A program made the translations under genes and the position numbers. 64,000 nucleotides of DNA from Novosphingobium endophyticum. Lineage in GTDB: Bacteria > Pseudomonadota > Alphaproteobacteria > Sphingomonadales > Sphingomonadaceae. The stretch is from positions 19,016-83,015 of the forward strand of contig NZ_BMHK01000018.1 in assembly GCF_014640675.1 (NCBI RefSeq). The letters run 5' to 3'. The first letter of the stretch is position 1. The number at the start of each line of letters is the position of its first letter. The notes beneath the pieces were generated by a model that was not told the origin of the DNA, made no database searches, and saw nothing but the letters and a program-made list of their open reading frames with translations. Below are positions 24,939 to 33,230 of this stretch, one piece after another.

Positions 24939-25715
24939 ATGATTCGCTCGCTGGGCCCGGATTTTCCGGAAGGTATCGCGCTCGTCGTCGGCGGGAGCGG
25001 GGGTACGGGGCAGGTCATCAGCGAAAGGCTGGCCGCGGCAGGGGCTAACGTCGCGATTGCATATCGGGGCAACCTGGAAGCGGCCGAAGCGGCAGCCGAA
25101 GATGCCCGCTCTCACGGCGTGCAGGTCGTGACGCAGCAGATGGATGTTACCGATCCGGCCGGGTTTGCGCAGGGTGTACGCGCGCTTGTGGAGGAATTCG
25201 GCCGTCTGCACACCGTGATTGTCGCCACGGGATATGATATCCAGATGCGCAAGATCAGCGAGGTTACGCCCGATGAATGGCGCCGCGTGATCGACAATGA
25301 TGTCAATGGCTTCTTCAACGTCGTTCACGCGACGCTGCCGGAACTGCGCAAGCAAGGCGGCTCCTATGTTCACATCGGATCGGCGGGTGTGGTGCGATGG
25401 CCTGAGCGCGATGTCCTGTCGGTCGCGCCCAAGGGCGCCATCCAGCAGCTTATGAAAGGCATCGCGCGCGAAGAGGGCGGAAACGGCGTGCGGACGAACT
25501 CCATTGCGATCGGCGTGATCGATGCGGGTATCTTCCACCGGCTGAAGGACACCGCGTTCGACGCTGAATGGCACCGGACCGTGCAGGAGACGATTGCGCT
25601 CCACCGCTATGGTCTTCCGGAGGAGGTCGCGGAAACGGCGGTATTCCTGGCCTCGGCCCGCGCCGGATATATCACGGGGCAAACAGTATCCTGCGACGGA
25701 GGCTGGAACCTGTAA
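24939..25715 (+). CDS. Atypical SDR lacking the active-site tyrosine
   Basis: A 258-residue SDR-fold protein with a glycine-rich cofactor loop (GGSGGTG, residues 18-24), the Asn of helix 4 (DVNGFF) and Ser148 in IGSAG. The Tyr-x3-Lys motif reads Ser161-Val-Ala-Pro-Lys165, so the Tyr that donates or takes the proton is replaced by Ser, and NNAG is replaced by ATGYD. The C-terminal GYITGQTVSCDGGW is normal. The frame is intact, so it is either a non-redox member, a scaffold, or an enzyme using other residues. ATG 24939 with GGGAGAGA just upstream; GTG 24936 is possible. First gene of a four-gene operon ending in the BaiE-like dehydratase. Confidence 0.85.
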   Translation: MIRSLGPDFPEGIALVVGGSGGTGQVISERLAAAGANVAIAYRGNLEAAEAAAEDARSHGVQVVTQQMDVTDPAGFAQGVRALVEEFGRLHTVIVATGYDIQMRKISEVTPDEWRRVIDNDVNGFFNVVHATLPELRKQGGSYVHIGSAGVVRWPERDVLSVAPKGAIQQLMKGIAREEGGNGVRTNSIAIGVIDAGIFHRLKDTAFDAEWHRTVQETIALHRYGLPEEVAETAVFLASARAGYITGQTVSCDGGWNL

Positions 25716-25758
25716 TTTCGAGGCGCTTGCCGCTGCGCAAGTGCAGAGAGGTAGAGGC

Positions 25759-26544
25759 ATGGATTGGCTGGCCGGAAAAGTTGTAATCGTCACAGGGATC
25801 GGGCCGGGCTTCGGCAGGGTCCTCGCCGAGGAGGCCGCCCGGCTGGGTGCCCGCGTGGTCATGGTCTCCCGATCGCGCGAGATCATGGACGAAGTTGCCG
25901 CGCTCATTCGCGCCAATGGGGGCGAAGCCATCGCGGTTCGCGCTGACATCACGCTTACGGAGGACTGCGAGCGCGTCGTCGCGGATGGCCTCGCTGCATT
26001 CGGCCGGATCGATGGTCTGGTGAACAGTGCCTACAAGCCGGGCGACATCAAGCCGGTCAACGAGCTCGACCTCGATGAGCTTGCCGCCGCGTTCAACGTC
26101 ACCGTGATCGGTACGCTGCGCATGATCCGGGCCGTTACGCCGGTCATGGAGGCGCAAGGGGGCGGAGCGATCGTCAATGTCGGAAGCCAGGTCGCACGCA
26201 AGATCGTGCCGAACCAGGGCGGATATGCCGCGACCAAGGCTGCAATTTCCGCCCTGACCCGCCAACTGGCTTCCGAACTTGGACCCAGGAACATTCGTGT
26301 CAATACGCCGGCCTTCGGGTGGACGATCAGCCCGCCCGCCCGGGCATGGCTCGAGCAGCGCGAGGCGGAAGGCGGGGAAACCGTCGAAGCGGCCATCGCG
26401 CAGATAGCTTCCGGTATTGCCCTGGGCAGGGTCCCCGGCGAAGTGGAATGTGCCCATGCCGCCTTGGCGATGGTGTCCGACATCATGCGCGTGGTGACCG
26501 GCGCGACGCTCGATGTGAACGGCGGGGAGTACATGGCCCTGTGA
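25759..26544 (+). CDS. SDR-family oxidoreductase
   Basis: A 261-residue short-chain dehydrogenase with TGIGPGFG as cofactor loop, NSAY in place of NNAG, Ser in VGSQVA and an intact YAATK. ATG 25759 is preceded by GAGAGGTAGAGG. The stop overlaps the GTG start of the next SDR (GTGA), so the two are translationally coupled. The glycine loop and NSAY variants resemble SDRs annotated as hydroxysteroid dehydrogenases in degradative loci, but the regio-specificity is not predictable. Confidence 0.88.
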   Translation: MDWLAGKVVIVTGIGPGFGRVLAEEAARLGARVVMVSRSREIMDEVAALIRANGGEAIAVRADITLTEDCERVVADGLAAFGRIDGLVNSAYKPGDIKPVNELDLDELAAAFNVTVIGTLRMIRAVTPVMEAQGGGAIVNVGSQVARKIVPNQGGYAATKAAISALTRQLASELGPRNIRVNTPAFGWTISPPARAWLEQREAEGGETVEAAIAQIASGIALGRVPGEVECAHAALAMVSDIMRVVTGATLDVNGGEYMAL

Positions 26545-27302
26545 GTGGTTTTGCAGACAGGAGCGTGCTTGTTACCGGCGGTGCCTCCGGTATCGGCCGG
26601 GCGGCGGCGATCCGTTTCGCGCAGGAAGGCGCGCGGGTCTGTGTCGCGGACCTGAACGGGGAAGGCGCGGCGGCGGTCGCGGCCGAGATTGGCGCAAGCG
26701 CCGTTTGGGTGCAGGCCGATATCTCGACCGCGCAGGGTAATGCGCAGATGGTCGCGGCGGCCCTCGGGGCCGGAGGGACGCTCGACGTCGCGTTTCTCAA
26801 CGCCGGTTACCTCGGTCCTATGGGCGGCTTTGAGGCGACGGACGAAGAGTTGTTCGACAGGCATCTCGCCATAAATCTCAAAGGTGCCTTTCTCGGTCTC
26901 AAGGCCGTGCATGGCGTCGTTGCCGATGGCGGCGCCGTCGTCGTGACGTCGTCAACAGCGGGTCTTCTAGGGCTGCATGAAAGCCCCGCCTACAGCGCGG
27001 CCAAGCATGGCGTGATCGGCCTTGTAAAGGCCAGCACGCCGGCCTTCGCGGCAAAGGGGGCCAGAATCAATGCAATCTGCCCCGGCGGGGTCGAGACACC
27101 GATGATGGGATCGGCCGACCAGGCCATCGTTACGCCGGACATGCTGCGGCGTGTACCGCTTCGCGGCATGGGTTCGGCGCAGCAGGTTGCCGAAGCGGCC
27201 TTGTGGCTTGCCAGCCCCGCCGCCGCGTTCGTCAACGGTCAGGCGCATGTCGTTGACGGCGGCCTGCTTTCCACGTTCGTGCCCGCGCCCGTGGGGCCGT
27301 AG
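26541..27302 (+). CDS. SDR-family oxidoreductase
   Basis: A 253-residue classical SDR: TGGASGIG near residue 13, LNAGY in place of NNAG, Ser in TSSTAG and YSAAK. The GTG start overlaps the stop of the previous SDR; no upstream alternative is better. Third gene of the operon that ends with the BaiE-like protein 42 bases downstream. Oxidation of a 7- or 12-hydroxyl ahead of dehydration would be one coherent job for this pair of SDRs (inference). Confidence 0.88.
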   Translation: MSGFADRSVLVTGGASGIGRAAAIRFAQEGARVCVADLNGEGAAAVAAEIGASAVWVQADISTAQGNAQMVAAALGAGGTLDVAFLNAGYLGPMGGFEATDEELFDRHLAINLKGAFLGLKAVHGVVADGGAVVVTSSTAGLLGLHESPAYSAAKHGVIGLVKASTPAFAAKGARINAICPGGVETPMMGSADQAIVTPDMLRRVPLRGMGSAQQVAEAALWLASPAAAFVNGQAHVVDGGLLSTFVPAPVGP

Positions 27303-27344
27303 CGTCAGGATCCGTGCCCAACGACGATGGAACAAGGAATTGCC

Positions 27345-27857
27345 ATGGAAAAGGATCAGCTTGAAGCGCTGAGCGCCCGTCTGGGGGCGCTGGAGGATAT
27401 TGAAGCCATCCGCACACTGAAGGCGCGCTATTGCCGCGCGCTGGACCAGCGGCGGCTGGATGACCTGCGCGAGACTTTTGTGCCGGACGGGGCGATTGTC
27501 GCCTACGAGGGATTTCCCGAGTTCAGCGACCGTGAGGAGTTTATCGCGACGTTCGAACAACTGGGCTGTGCCCCCGGCGTGTTCGACATCCATCACGCGG
27601 TCAATCCCGAGATCGCGCTGACCGGGCCGGACGAAGCGGTCGGCAAGTGGTCGCTCCATTTCAAGAGCATTATCGCGGCGCAATCGACGATAATCACCAT
27701 GGGCGTCGAATACGACGACCGCTACGTGCGCCGGGATGGCCGCTGGTGGATTGCGGAAACCCGCACGACCCGCCCCTTCTGCCTGATCGAGGCGATTGAT
27801 GAGCAGTCCCGTCCGACATATGTGACGGTGGGCGCGGCTCCGGAATCCTACGCTTAG
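27345..27857 (+). CDS. BaiE/Hsh2-like steroid dehydratase candidate (SnoaL fold)
   Basis: A 170-residue SnoaL_4 protein that can be aligned from end to end with bile-acid 7-alpha-dehydratase BaiE as I recall that sequence: IEAIRTLKARYCRALD against IEAIKELKGKYFRCLD, PEIAL against PEITI, and a shared GxxYxDxYxxxDGxWxIxET pattern. Tyr29, Asp34, Tyr54 and His83 fall at the places of the BaiE active-site Tyr30, Asp35, Tyr54 and His83. BaiE removes the 7-alpha-hydroxyl from a 3-oxo-delta-4 bile acid by an acid/base step without cofactor. ATG 27345 follows AAGGAA by five bases; ATG 27327 has no site. It is the last gene of an SDR operon, as expected for oxidation followed by dehydration. Confidence 0.8.
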   Translation: MEKDQLEALSARLGALEDIEAIRTLKARYCRALDQRRLDDLRETFVPDGAIVAYEGFPEFSDREEFIATFEQLGCAPGVFDIHHAVNPEIALTGPDEAVGKWSLHFKSIIAAQSTIITMGVEYDDRYVRRDGRWWIAETRTTRPFCLIEAIDEQSRPTYVTVGAAPESYA

Positions 27858-27924
27858 GTTCGGAGTTCCGGCCCGGCTGTACCTGTGGCCGCCGGGCACG
27901 ACGCCTAGCGGCCATACGTTGGTA

Positions 27925-28686
27925 TTACCCGGTCGTCTGGCCCCCATCGAGGACGAGGATTGTGCCGGTGGCATAACGGGCATCATCCGATGCCAGATAG
28001 GCGATGGCCGCCGCGATCTCAGGCGGTGTACAGGCGTCGCGATCGGTCAGCTTCGGCATGTTGCGCGCGGCTGCGGTACTGAAGATTTCAGGATCCACCC
28101 CACCGCCCGCCGTGCTCTTTTCGTGCATCGGCGTGGCCACGCCGCCGGGCGCGACGGCATTGACGCGGATGCCGTAGTTCGAAAACTCCAGTGATGCCGC
28201 CTTGGTCAGCGAAATGACGCCCGCCTTGGAAATGCCGTAGGCGGCGGTGCCGTATACAGCGTGCAGGCCGCCGGCCGAGGCGACGTTGACGATGTTGCCC
28301 TTGCTCTCGCGAAGATATGGAAAGGCCGCCTGGGTGAGGAAGAAGGGTCCGCTCAGGTTGATGTCCAGAGTGCGCTTCCATGCATCGGGGGATGTCTCCT
28401 CGATGCGGCCCCAGGTCATGATCCCGGCGATGTTAAGCAGAATGTCTATCCCGCCCATGGCCTCCGCCGCCTTGGCTGCGAGTAACACCGCGCTTTCAGG
28501 GTCGCGGGAATCGTAAGCGAAGGCATGGCCTGCTGTTTCCGAGGCCGCGCGTTGCGCGCCCTCGATATCGATATCGCCGATGGTGACGATGGCGCCTTCC
28601 GCGGCAAACAGGTCAGCCGTCGCGCGGCCAATTCCGGAAGCTCCCCCGGTGAGAAGAACGCGTTTCCCGGTAAAGCGCGGTGCCAT
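27925..28686 (-). CDS. SDR-family oxidoreductase
   Basis: A 253-residue classical SDR: TGGASGIG (residues 14-21), NIAG in place of NNAG, Ser in VASAGG and YGISK. An Asp after strand 2 (GDIDIE) points to NAD(H). It lies three bases after an MFS transporter gene in the same orientation, forming a two-gene operon. A hydroxysteroid dehydrogenase is the likely class given the locus, but no residue fixes the substrate. Confidence 0.9.
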   Translation of the reverse strand: MAPRFTGKRVLLTGGASGIGRATADLFAAEGAIVTIGDIDIEGAQRAASETAGHAFAYDSRDPESAVLLAAKAAEAMGGIDILLNIAGIMTWGRIEETSPDAWKRTLDINLSGPFFLTQAAFPYLRESKGNIVNVASAGGLHAVYGTAAYGISKAGVISLTKAASLEFSNYGIRVNAVAPGGVATPMHEKSTAGGGVDPEIFSTAAARNMPKLTDRDACTPPEIAAAIAYLASDDARYATGTILVLDGGQTTG

Positions 28687-28689
28687 GGG

Positions 28690-29892
28690 TCAATTCCTTT
28701 CGAAGAGGTCCGCACGGTTGCGCGCGGCGATGAACAGGGAGGTTGCGAGCAGCAATGCGCCTACCGCCACGAAGGAACCCGCTACCGTGAAAGCTTCCCG
28801 TAACGGTGCAAAGGCCAGCGGATTTATGAACTGCCCGGCGTTCAGGGCGCTGACGATCAGGCCCATTGCCATGGCATGAGCGACGGGCGAGGTCTTACGG
28901 AAGATGATCGAAGCCGTCGCCGGCTCCGACATTCCGGCGCCAATGCCGACAAAGAGGCAGCCGATCAGGATATGCCACACCTCGCCCGCGACCCCGATTA
29001 TGAGAATGCCGGCGCCCATTGACAGCGCATTGAGTACGAGAAATCCGTGCAGCCCGAAGAAGCGGCGCAACCGCCCGAAGGCACCGGCCGAAAAGACAGC
29101 CACGATCGAAGTGGACGCGATGACGGTGCCGATGGTCTGGGCGCTGCCGATTCCCTTGGCCTGTAGAACGAAGGCGACCTGCACGGCAGGCGTGAACATG
29201 CCAAGCGTGAGGAGTATCAGCAGCAGATAGTACGCCCATACATGGCGCAGTTCGGTGCTCACATCCGTCCGCGTCTTCTCGCGCGGGGGCAGGGGGCGGT
29301 TGTGAATGGTCAGGCTGGCCAGGATCAGTAGCGGAATGCCGAGCAGATAGAGCGTAAAAGGGGTCTGCCAGCCGCCCATGTCGACAAGCCGCCCGCCGAA
29401 TACCAGTGCCGATGCCGCGAACAGGGAGGACAGCGCGGTCGCGTATCCCAGCAGCTTTTCCCGTTCATGGCCGGAAAAATGGTCGCCGATGAGGCCGAGG
29501 CAGGAAGTCAGCAAGCCCCCACCGCCGATCCCGAGGATCAGCCGCAGGAAGATGAGCATGATTTCGCTCTGGATCAACAGCACGCCGGCTCCGCCGACTA
29601 CGTAGAGCACCAGCGAAGTCAGCAGGATGATCCGCTGCCCGACCCGTGGTGCCAGCCACCCGGCGGCCGGCGCCGATGCGACCAGCATGGCAGCCGGCAG
29701 AGTCATCACGATCTGGGAAAACAGCTGACTGTCCGCGGTCGCGCCGAAATGCCGCGCCATCGAGACCAGCGCCGGAGCAGCGGCCATGGGTATTAGTGCA
29801 ACGAGGGCCGGACCGGTGACGCAGACCAGCGCGACGAGCCAGCTTGCATTCCGGCCAGAAAGGACGGTTTCCGATATTGCTGTCTCTGCCAC
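28690..29892 (-). CDS. MFS transporter
   Basis: A 400-residue membrane protein with about twelve hydrophobic segments in two six-helix halves joined by a charged loop (RPLPPREKTRTD, near residue 200). The GxLxxxxGRRxG-type loop after helix 2 is represented by GWLAPRVGQR. Probably an inner-membrane carrier for steroid acids or their products; direction unknown. It begins 25 bases after the flavoprotein gene at 29918, in the same orientation, and is followed by an SDR gene, so the three may form one operon. Confidence 0.86.
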   Translation of the reverse strand: MAETAISETVLSGRNASWLVALVCVTGPALVALIPMAAAPALVSMARHFGATADSQLFSQIVMTLPAAMLVASAPAAGWLAPRVGQRIILLTSLVLYVVGGAGVLLIQSEIMLIFLRLILGIGGGGLLTSCLGLIGDHFSGHEREKLLGYATALSSLFAASALVFGGRLVDMGGWQTPFTLYLLGIPLLILASLTIHNRPLPPREKTRTDVSTELRHVWAYYLLLILLTLGMFTPAVQVAFVLQAKGIGSAQTIGTVIASTSIVAVFSAGAFGRLRRFFGLHGFLVLNALSMGAGILIIGVAGEVWHILIGCLFVGIGAGMSEPATASIIFRKTSPVAHAMAMGLIVSALNAGQFINPLAFAPLREAFTVAGSFVAVGALLLATSLFIAARNRADLFERN

Positions 29893-29917
29893 GTTCTCGT
29901 CTTTCCTTGTCGTGGAG

Positions 29918-32056
29918 CTACATGAACCGGGTCATCAGCGCGGCGTCCCTCATGGCGCCTTCAATGTAGCCGACGCCGGTGCAGTCGCCGATGGTATGGA
30001 TGGGAATGCCGAGCGGGGTCAGTTCATCGGCAACATGCGTGTCCCCGACCGCGCCCTCGGCGACGATCACCGTGTCCGCCGCGATCGTGCGCTGTTGGTC
30101 GGCGTCGTTGGAATATGTGACCACGTGATCGCTGATCACGAAATCGCGCACATTGGTCAGCAGTTCGACGCTCATTTCGTGACATTCATCGACAACGCGG
30201 AACCGCCGGACCAGCGGCAGGCCGCGCCCTACACGGCTCGATTCCTCCAGCACTGTGACGTCGCGTCCTCGATGGGCCAGGAACTCGGCCAGTTCCAGTC
30301 CGACGAGTTCGCCGCCGATGATGACCACCTTCTTGCCCAACGGCATCCAGTATTTCGAACCGGTGCGCAGGAGGCCAAGCTTTCCGGTCGCGCCGGTCAG
30401 GCGCCCCAGCTTCATGGCAAGCCGCGTGAACGCGCTTGTCTTGTCCTTCAGGCTGTCCAGATCCTGGCCGAGGACCAGGCTGCGCATGTCGTCTCCGGAA
30501 AACACGAAATCGCGGTCGCTGCCGGGGATCGCGGGCATGGTGCGCTTGGCGCCGGTTGCGACCACGATCTCGTCGGGTTGAAGCGAACGGGCGAGTTCCG
30601 GGGTCACCTGGGTCTTGAGCCGAACTTCGATTGGCCGCTGCGCCACCTGTCGCCTGAGCCAGTCGACGATCCGCTGGTTCGGTGCATAGGCGACGGAGGC
30701 GAATTGCGCTGTCCCGCCAAGGCGCGGGCCGGCTTCGCATAGAATGACCTTGTGTCCCTTGTCGGAGAGAATACGTGCCGATTCCATCCCGGCGGGGCCG
30801 CCGCCCACGACGAGTATGGTCTTCTTGTCAGGTGCCAGCTGCTGCTGCCGTTCCGTCTCGAACCCCGTCATCGGATTGACGGCGCACATGATATGGCTCG
30901 AATTGAAGATCGAACTGATGCAGGTGTAGCAATAGACGCAAGGCCGCACTTCCTCGGGCTTGGCCGCGAGCAACTTGTTCGGCAGGTGCGGATCGGCCAG
31001 CAATTTCCGGCCCATGGTGACAAAGTCCAGCCGGCCTTCGCGGATGAAGCGGTCAGCGTCTTCGGCTTCGATCCGGCCCGGGCAGATCACGGGAATGGAG
31101 ACGGCCTTGCTGATGGCAGTGGCATTCGCCACGAAACCGTTGCGGGTATCCGTGGCATGGCCAGTCGAATAGGTGCGGCCGTAGTTTCCATCCCCGTGCG
31201 CGCTGACATGGATTGCGTCGAGGCCGGCCTCTTCCGCGAGCTGTGCGGTTCGCATTGCATCCTGCAGCGAGATGCCATTTGCAAGCTGGAATTCCTGGCT
31301 GTCGAAGCGCATCCACACCGGGTAGTCGGGGCCTACTGCGGCGCGTACCCCCCGAATCGTCTCCAGCAGGAAGCGCGCGCGATTTTCAACCGAGCCGCCA
31401 TATTCGTCGGTGCGCTGGTTGTAGGCGGGCGAAAGGAAACTTGAAAAGACATAGCCGTGGCCGCCGTGGATCTCGACCGCGTCGATCCCCGCGCGTTTCG
31501 CCCGTTCGGCGGCGGCGGCGAACATGTCCACTATGCGCGCGATGTCGGCCCCGGAAAGCGGATTATAGATGACTTCGCCCATCTTGGCGTAAGGTTCGAA
31601 GAACTTGGCCTGTTCTTCATCCAGCATGACGTCGAGGAAATCGCCGCTGTCTTTGGACTTGCGCGGAATCGAAGGGCAGGCCACTCCACGCCCTTCGAGC
31701 ATGTCTGTCATCGCGAGCAGACCGCCATGCTGCAATTGCGCCGCCAGCTTCGCGTCGTGGGCATGCACTTCGTCCGCCAAGGCACGGATGCCGGGAATGA
31801 AGCGGTCGTCGGAAATGGCTTCCTGCCGCCAGTTGCTGGCGCCTTCCGGGAAACCGACCGATACCGAGCCCATCGTGACCAGAGCCGCGCCGCCCTTCGC
31901 CCGTTCAACATAGTATCTGCGTAGGCGCTCGCCGACGCTGCCATCCTCTTCCGCAAGGTTGGAGCCCATGGGGGAGAAGAATATGCGATTCTTCAACTGC
32001 ATCTGATTGATGCGTCCAGGGCTCAGCAGATGCTGAAAACGGTTTGCTTGCGACAT
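29918..32056 (-). CDS. NADH:flavin oxidoreductase, 2,4-dienoyl-CoA reductase/BaiCD type
   Basis: A 712-residue multidomain flavoprotein. An N-terminal old-yellow-enzyme barrel (residues about 8-365) contains the HGGHGY active-site segment (197-202). An iron-sulfur segment has Cys373, Cys376, Cys379 and Cys391, and an FAD/NAD(P) part begins with VVGGGPAG near residue 417 and has IIGGELVGLELAEF further on. This layout is that of 2,4-dienoyl-CoA reductase and of the bile-acid enzymes BaiCD and BaiH, which handle the 3-oxo-4-ene or 4,6-diene system. In an aerobic degrader it could remove an extra ring double bond made by a dehydratase. First gene of a leftward operon, divergent from the E1/E2 genes. 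Confidence 0.88.
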   Translation of the reverse strand: MSQANRFQHLLSPGRINQMQLKNRIFFSPMGSNLAEEDGSVGERLRRYYVERAKGGAALVTMGSVSVGFPEGASNWRQEAISDDRFIPGIRALADEVHAHDAKLAAQLQHGGLLAMTDMLEGRGVACPSIPRKSKDSGDFLDVMLDEEQAKFFEPYAKMGEVIYNPLSGADIARIVDMFAAAAERAKRAGIDAVEIHGGHGYVFSSFLSPAYNQRTDEYGGSVENRARFLLETIRGVRAAVGPDYPVWMRFDSQEFQLANGISLQDAMRTAQLAEEAGLDAIHVSAHGDGNYGRTYSTGHATDTRNGFVANATAISKAVSIPVICPGRIEAEDADRFIREGRLDFVTMGRKLLADPHLPNKLLAAKPEEVRPCVYCYTCISSIFNSSHIMCAVNPMTGFETERQQQLAPDKKTILVVGGGPAGMESARILSDKGHKVILCEAGPRLGGTAQFASVAYAPNQRIVDWLRRQVAQRPIEVRLKTQVTPELARSLQPDEIVVATGAKRTMPAIPGSDRDFVFSGDDMRSLVLGQDLDSLKDKTSAFTRLAMKLGRLTGATGKLGLLRTGSKYWMPLGKKVVIIGGELVGLELAEFLAHRGRDVTVLEESSRVGRGLPLVRRFRVVDECHEMSVELLTNVRDFVISDHVVTYSNDADQQRTIAADTVIVAEGAVGDTHVADELTPLGIPIHTIGDCTGVGYIEGAMRDAALMTRFM

Positions 32057-32171
32057 GGTGATGTTTCGGTCCTCGCTCTCCCGAGCTCAGCATATGGTCT
32101 ATCCTGAGCTGCTCCTCTGCATATCGGCGCAGAAGTGCGAAGACAACCGAAATTACGTCATTCACTGCGAG

Positions 32172-32186
32172 GTTTGTTACGCAAAC
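32172..32186 (-). promoter_or_regulatory. Candidate operator, ATTTGCGTA-like motif copy 5
   Basis: On the minus strand GTTTGCGTAACAAAC, containing TTTGCGTAA and forming the inverted repeat GTTTG-N5-CAAAC. It lies between the divergent flavoprotein and 2-oxo acid dehydrogenase operons. A weaker AAATGCGTATTT lies at 32213-32224. Confidence 0.4.
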
Positions 32187-32282
32187 ATGGATTATGATTG
32201 ACCTAATGACCGAAATGCGTATTTTGTCGCAGGGGTTGCGGTGCCGCGCGCTGATGACCCCTTTATGTGGGAGAGAATAACG

Positions 32283-33230
32283 ATGCCAGCGCCGGACCCC
32301 GCGCTTCTGGAGCAGATGTTTCATCGCATGTCGGTGGCGCGTGCGATCGAACGCTTGATGCTGGTCCACACCCGCGAACGCAAATTTTCCGGTTGGTGGC
32401 ACCCCGGCGAGGGCCAGGAGGCCGCGCCGATCGGCGCGACGGCCGCGCTCGAGCGCGACGATTACCTCTGGTACCAGGGGCGAGGCTCGGCCTGGGCCAT
32501 CGGAAAGGGAATGGCCGCCGGACTCATTCTGGGCGATCTGCTCGGCAAGATGAACGGCGCGACGCGCGGCAAGGGCGGCGGCGTTCCCCACTGGGCTGAC
32601 TATTCGATCGGCGTCATGGGTGAGGGTGCCACGCTGGGCAGCGTCTATCCTCTTGCCGGCGGATCGGCGCTTGCCTCCCGGATCCGCAAGGATGGCCGCG
32701 TCAGTCTCGCGGACTTCGGCGACGGCACCTCGGCGCGCGGCACTTTTCACGAAACGATGGTTCACGCGGCCGCCTGGAAGTTGCCGCTCATCTATTTCTG
32801 CGAGAACAACGGCCTGCTGGTCGGTACCCGGCTGGGGGAGGTCTCCCCGACGGAGAACATCGCCGACTTCGCCAAGGGCTACGGTATTCCCGGCATCATT
32901 GTCGACGGCCAAGACGCTGTAGCGGTCTACGAGGCGACGCGTGAAGCGGCCGCGCGCGCGCGCCGGGGCGAAGGGCCGACTTTGATCGAAGCCAAGGTTG
33001 TCCGGCGGCACGGGCACTATGCCGGCGACCCGCAGAAGTACCGGGCCGACGATGAATTCGATGACTATCGCGATCCTGTCGACGTGCTTGCAGCAAGGCT
33101 GCGGGGCAATTCGGCGGAGCGCATCGCGCAGGAGGCCGAGGCGGAAGTGAAGGCCGCATACGAAGAGGCGCTGGCGGCACCCGAACCGGATGCCTCGGTG
33201 ATTGAGAGGGATCTCTACCATGTCCAGTGA
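32283..33230 (+). CDS. 2-oxo acid dehydrogenase E1 component, alpha subunit
   Basis: A 315-residue thiamine-diphosphate enzyme subunit. The ThDP motif runs from GDG (146-148) to NN (175-176), and KGGGVPHW and YQGRGSAW are conserved in E1-alpha chains of acetoin/branched-chain-type complexes. ATG 32283 has GGGAGAG seven bases ahead; the frame is open 14 codons upstream. With the E1-beta and E2 genes that follow it would oxidatively decarboxylate a 2-oxo acid to an acyl-CoA. No E3 (dihydrolipoamide dehydrogenase) gene is seen here, so a shared E3 would be needed. The 2-oxo acid is not known. Confidence 0.88.
   Translation: MPAPDPALLEQMFHRMSVARAIERLMLVHTRERKFSGWWHPGEGQEAAPIGATAALERDDYLWYQGRGSAWAIGKGMAAGLILGDLLGKMNGATRGKGGGVPHWADYSIGVMGEGATLGSVYPLAGGSALASRIRKDGRVSLADFGDGTSARGTFHETMVHAAAWKLPLIYFCENNGLLVGTRLGEVSPTENIADFAKGYGIPGIIVDGQDAVAVYEATREAAARARRGEGPTLIEAKVVRRHGHYAGDPQKYRADDEFDDYRDPVDVLAARLRGNSAERIAQEAEAEVKAAYEEALAAPEPDASVIERDLYHVQ

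Noticed and set aside
27860..27905. GC-rich inverted repeat between the BaiE-like gene and the SDR gene
   Set aside because: Stem is imperfect and without T-run; not better than chance in this GC-rich DNA.
32241..32282. Earlier start for E1-alpha
   Set aside because: A good GGGAGAG site lies directly ahead of ATG 32283 and the extra residues have no similarity.
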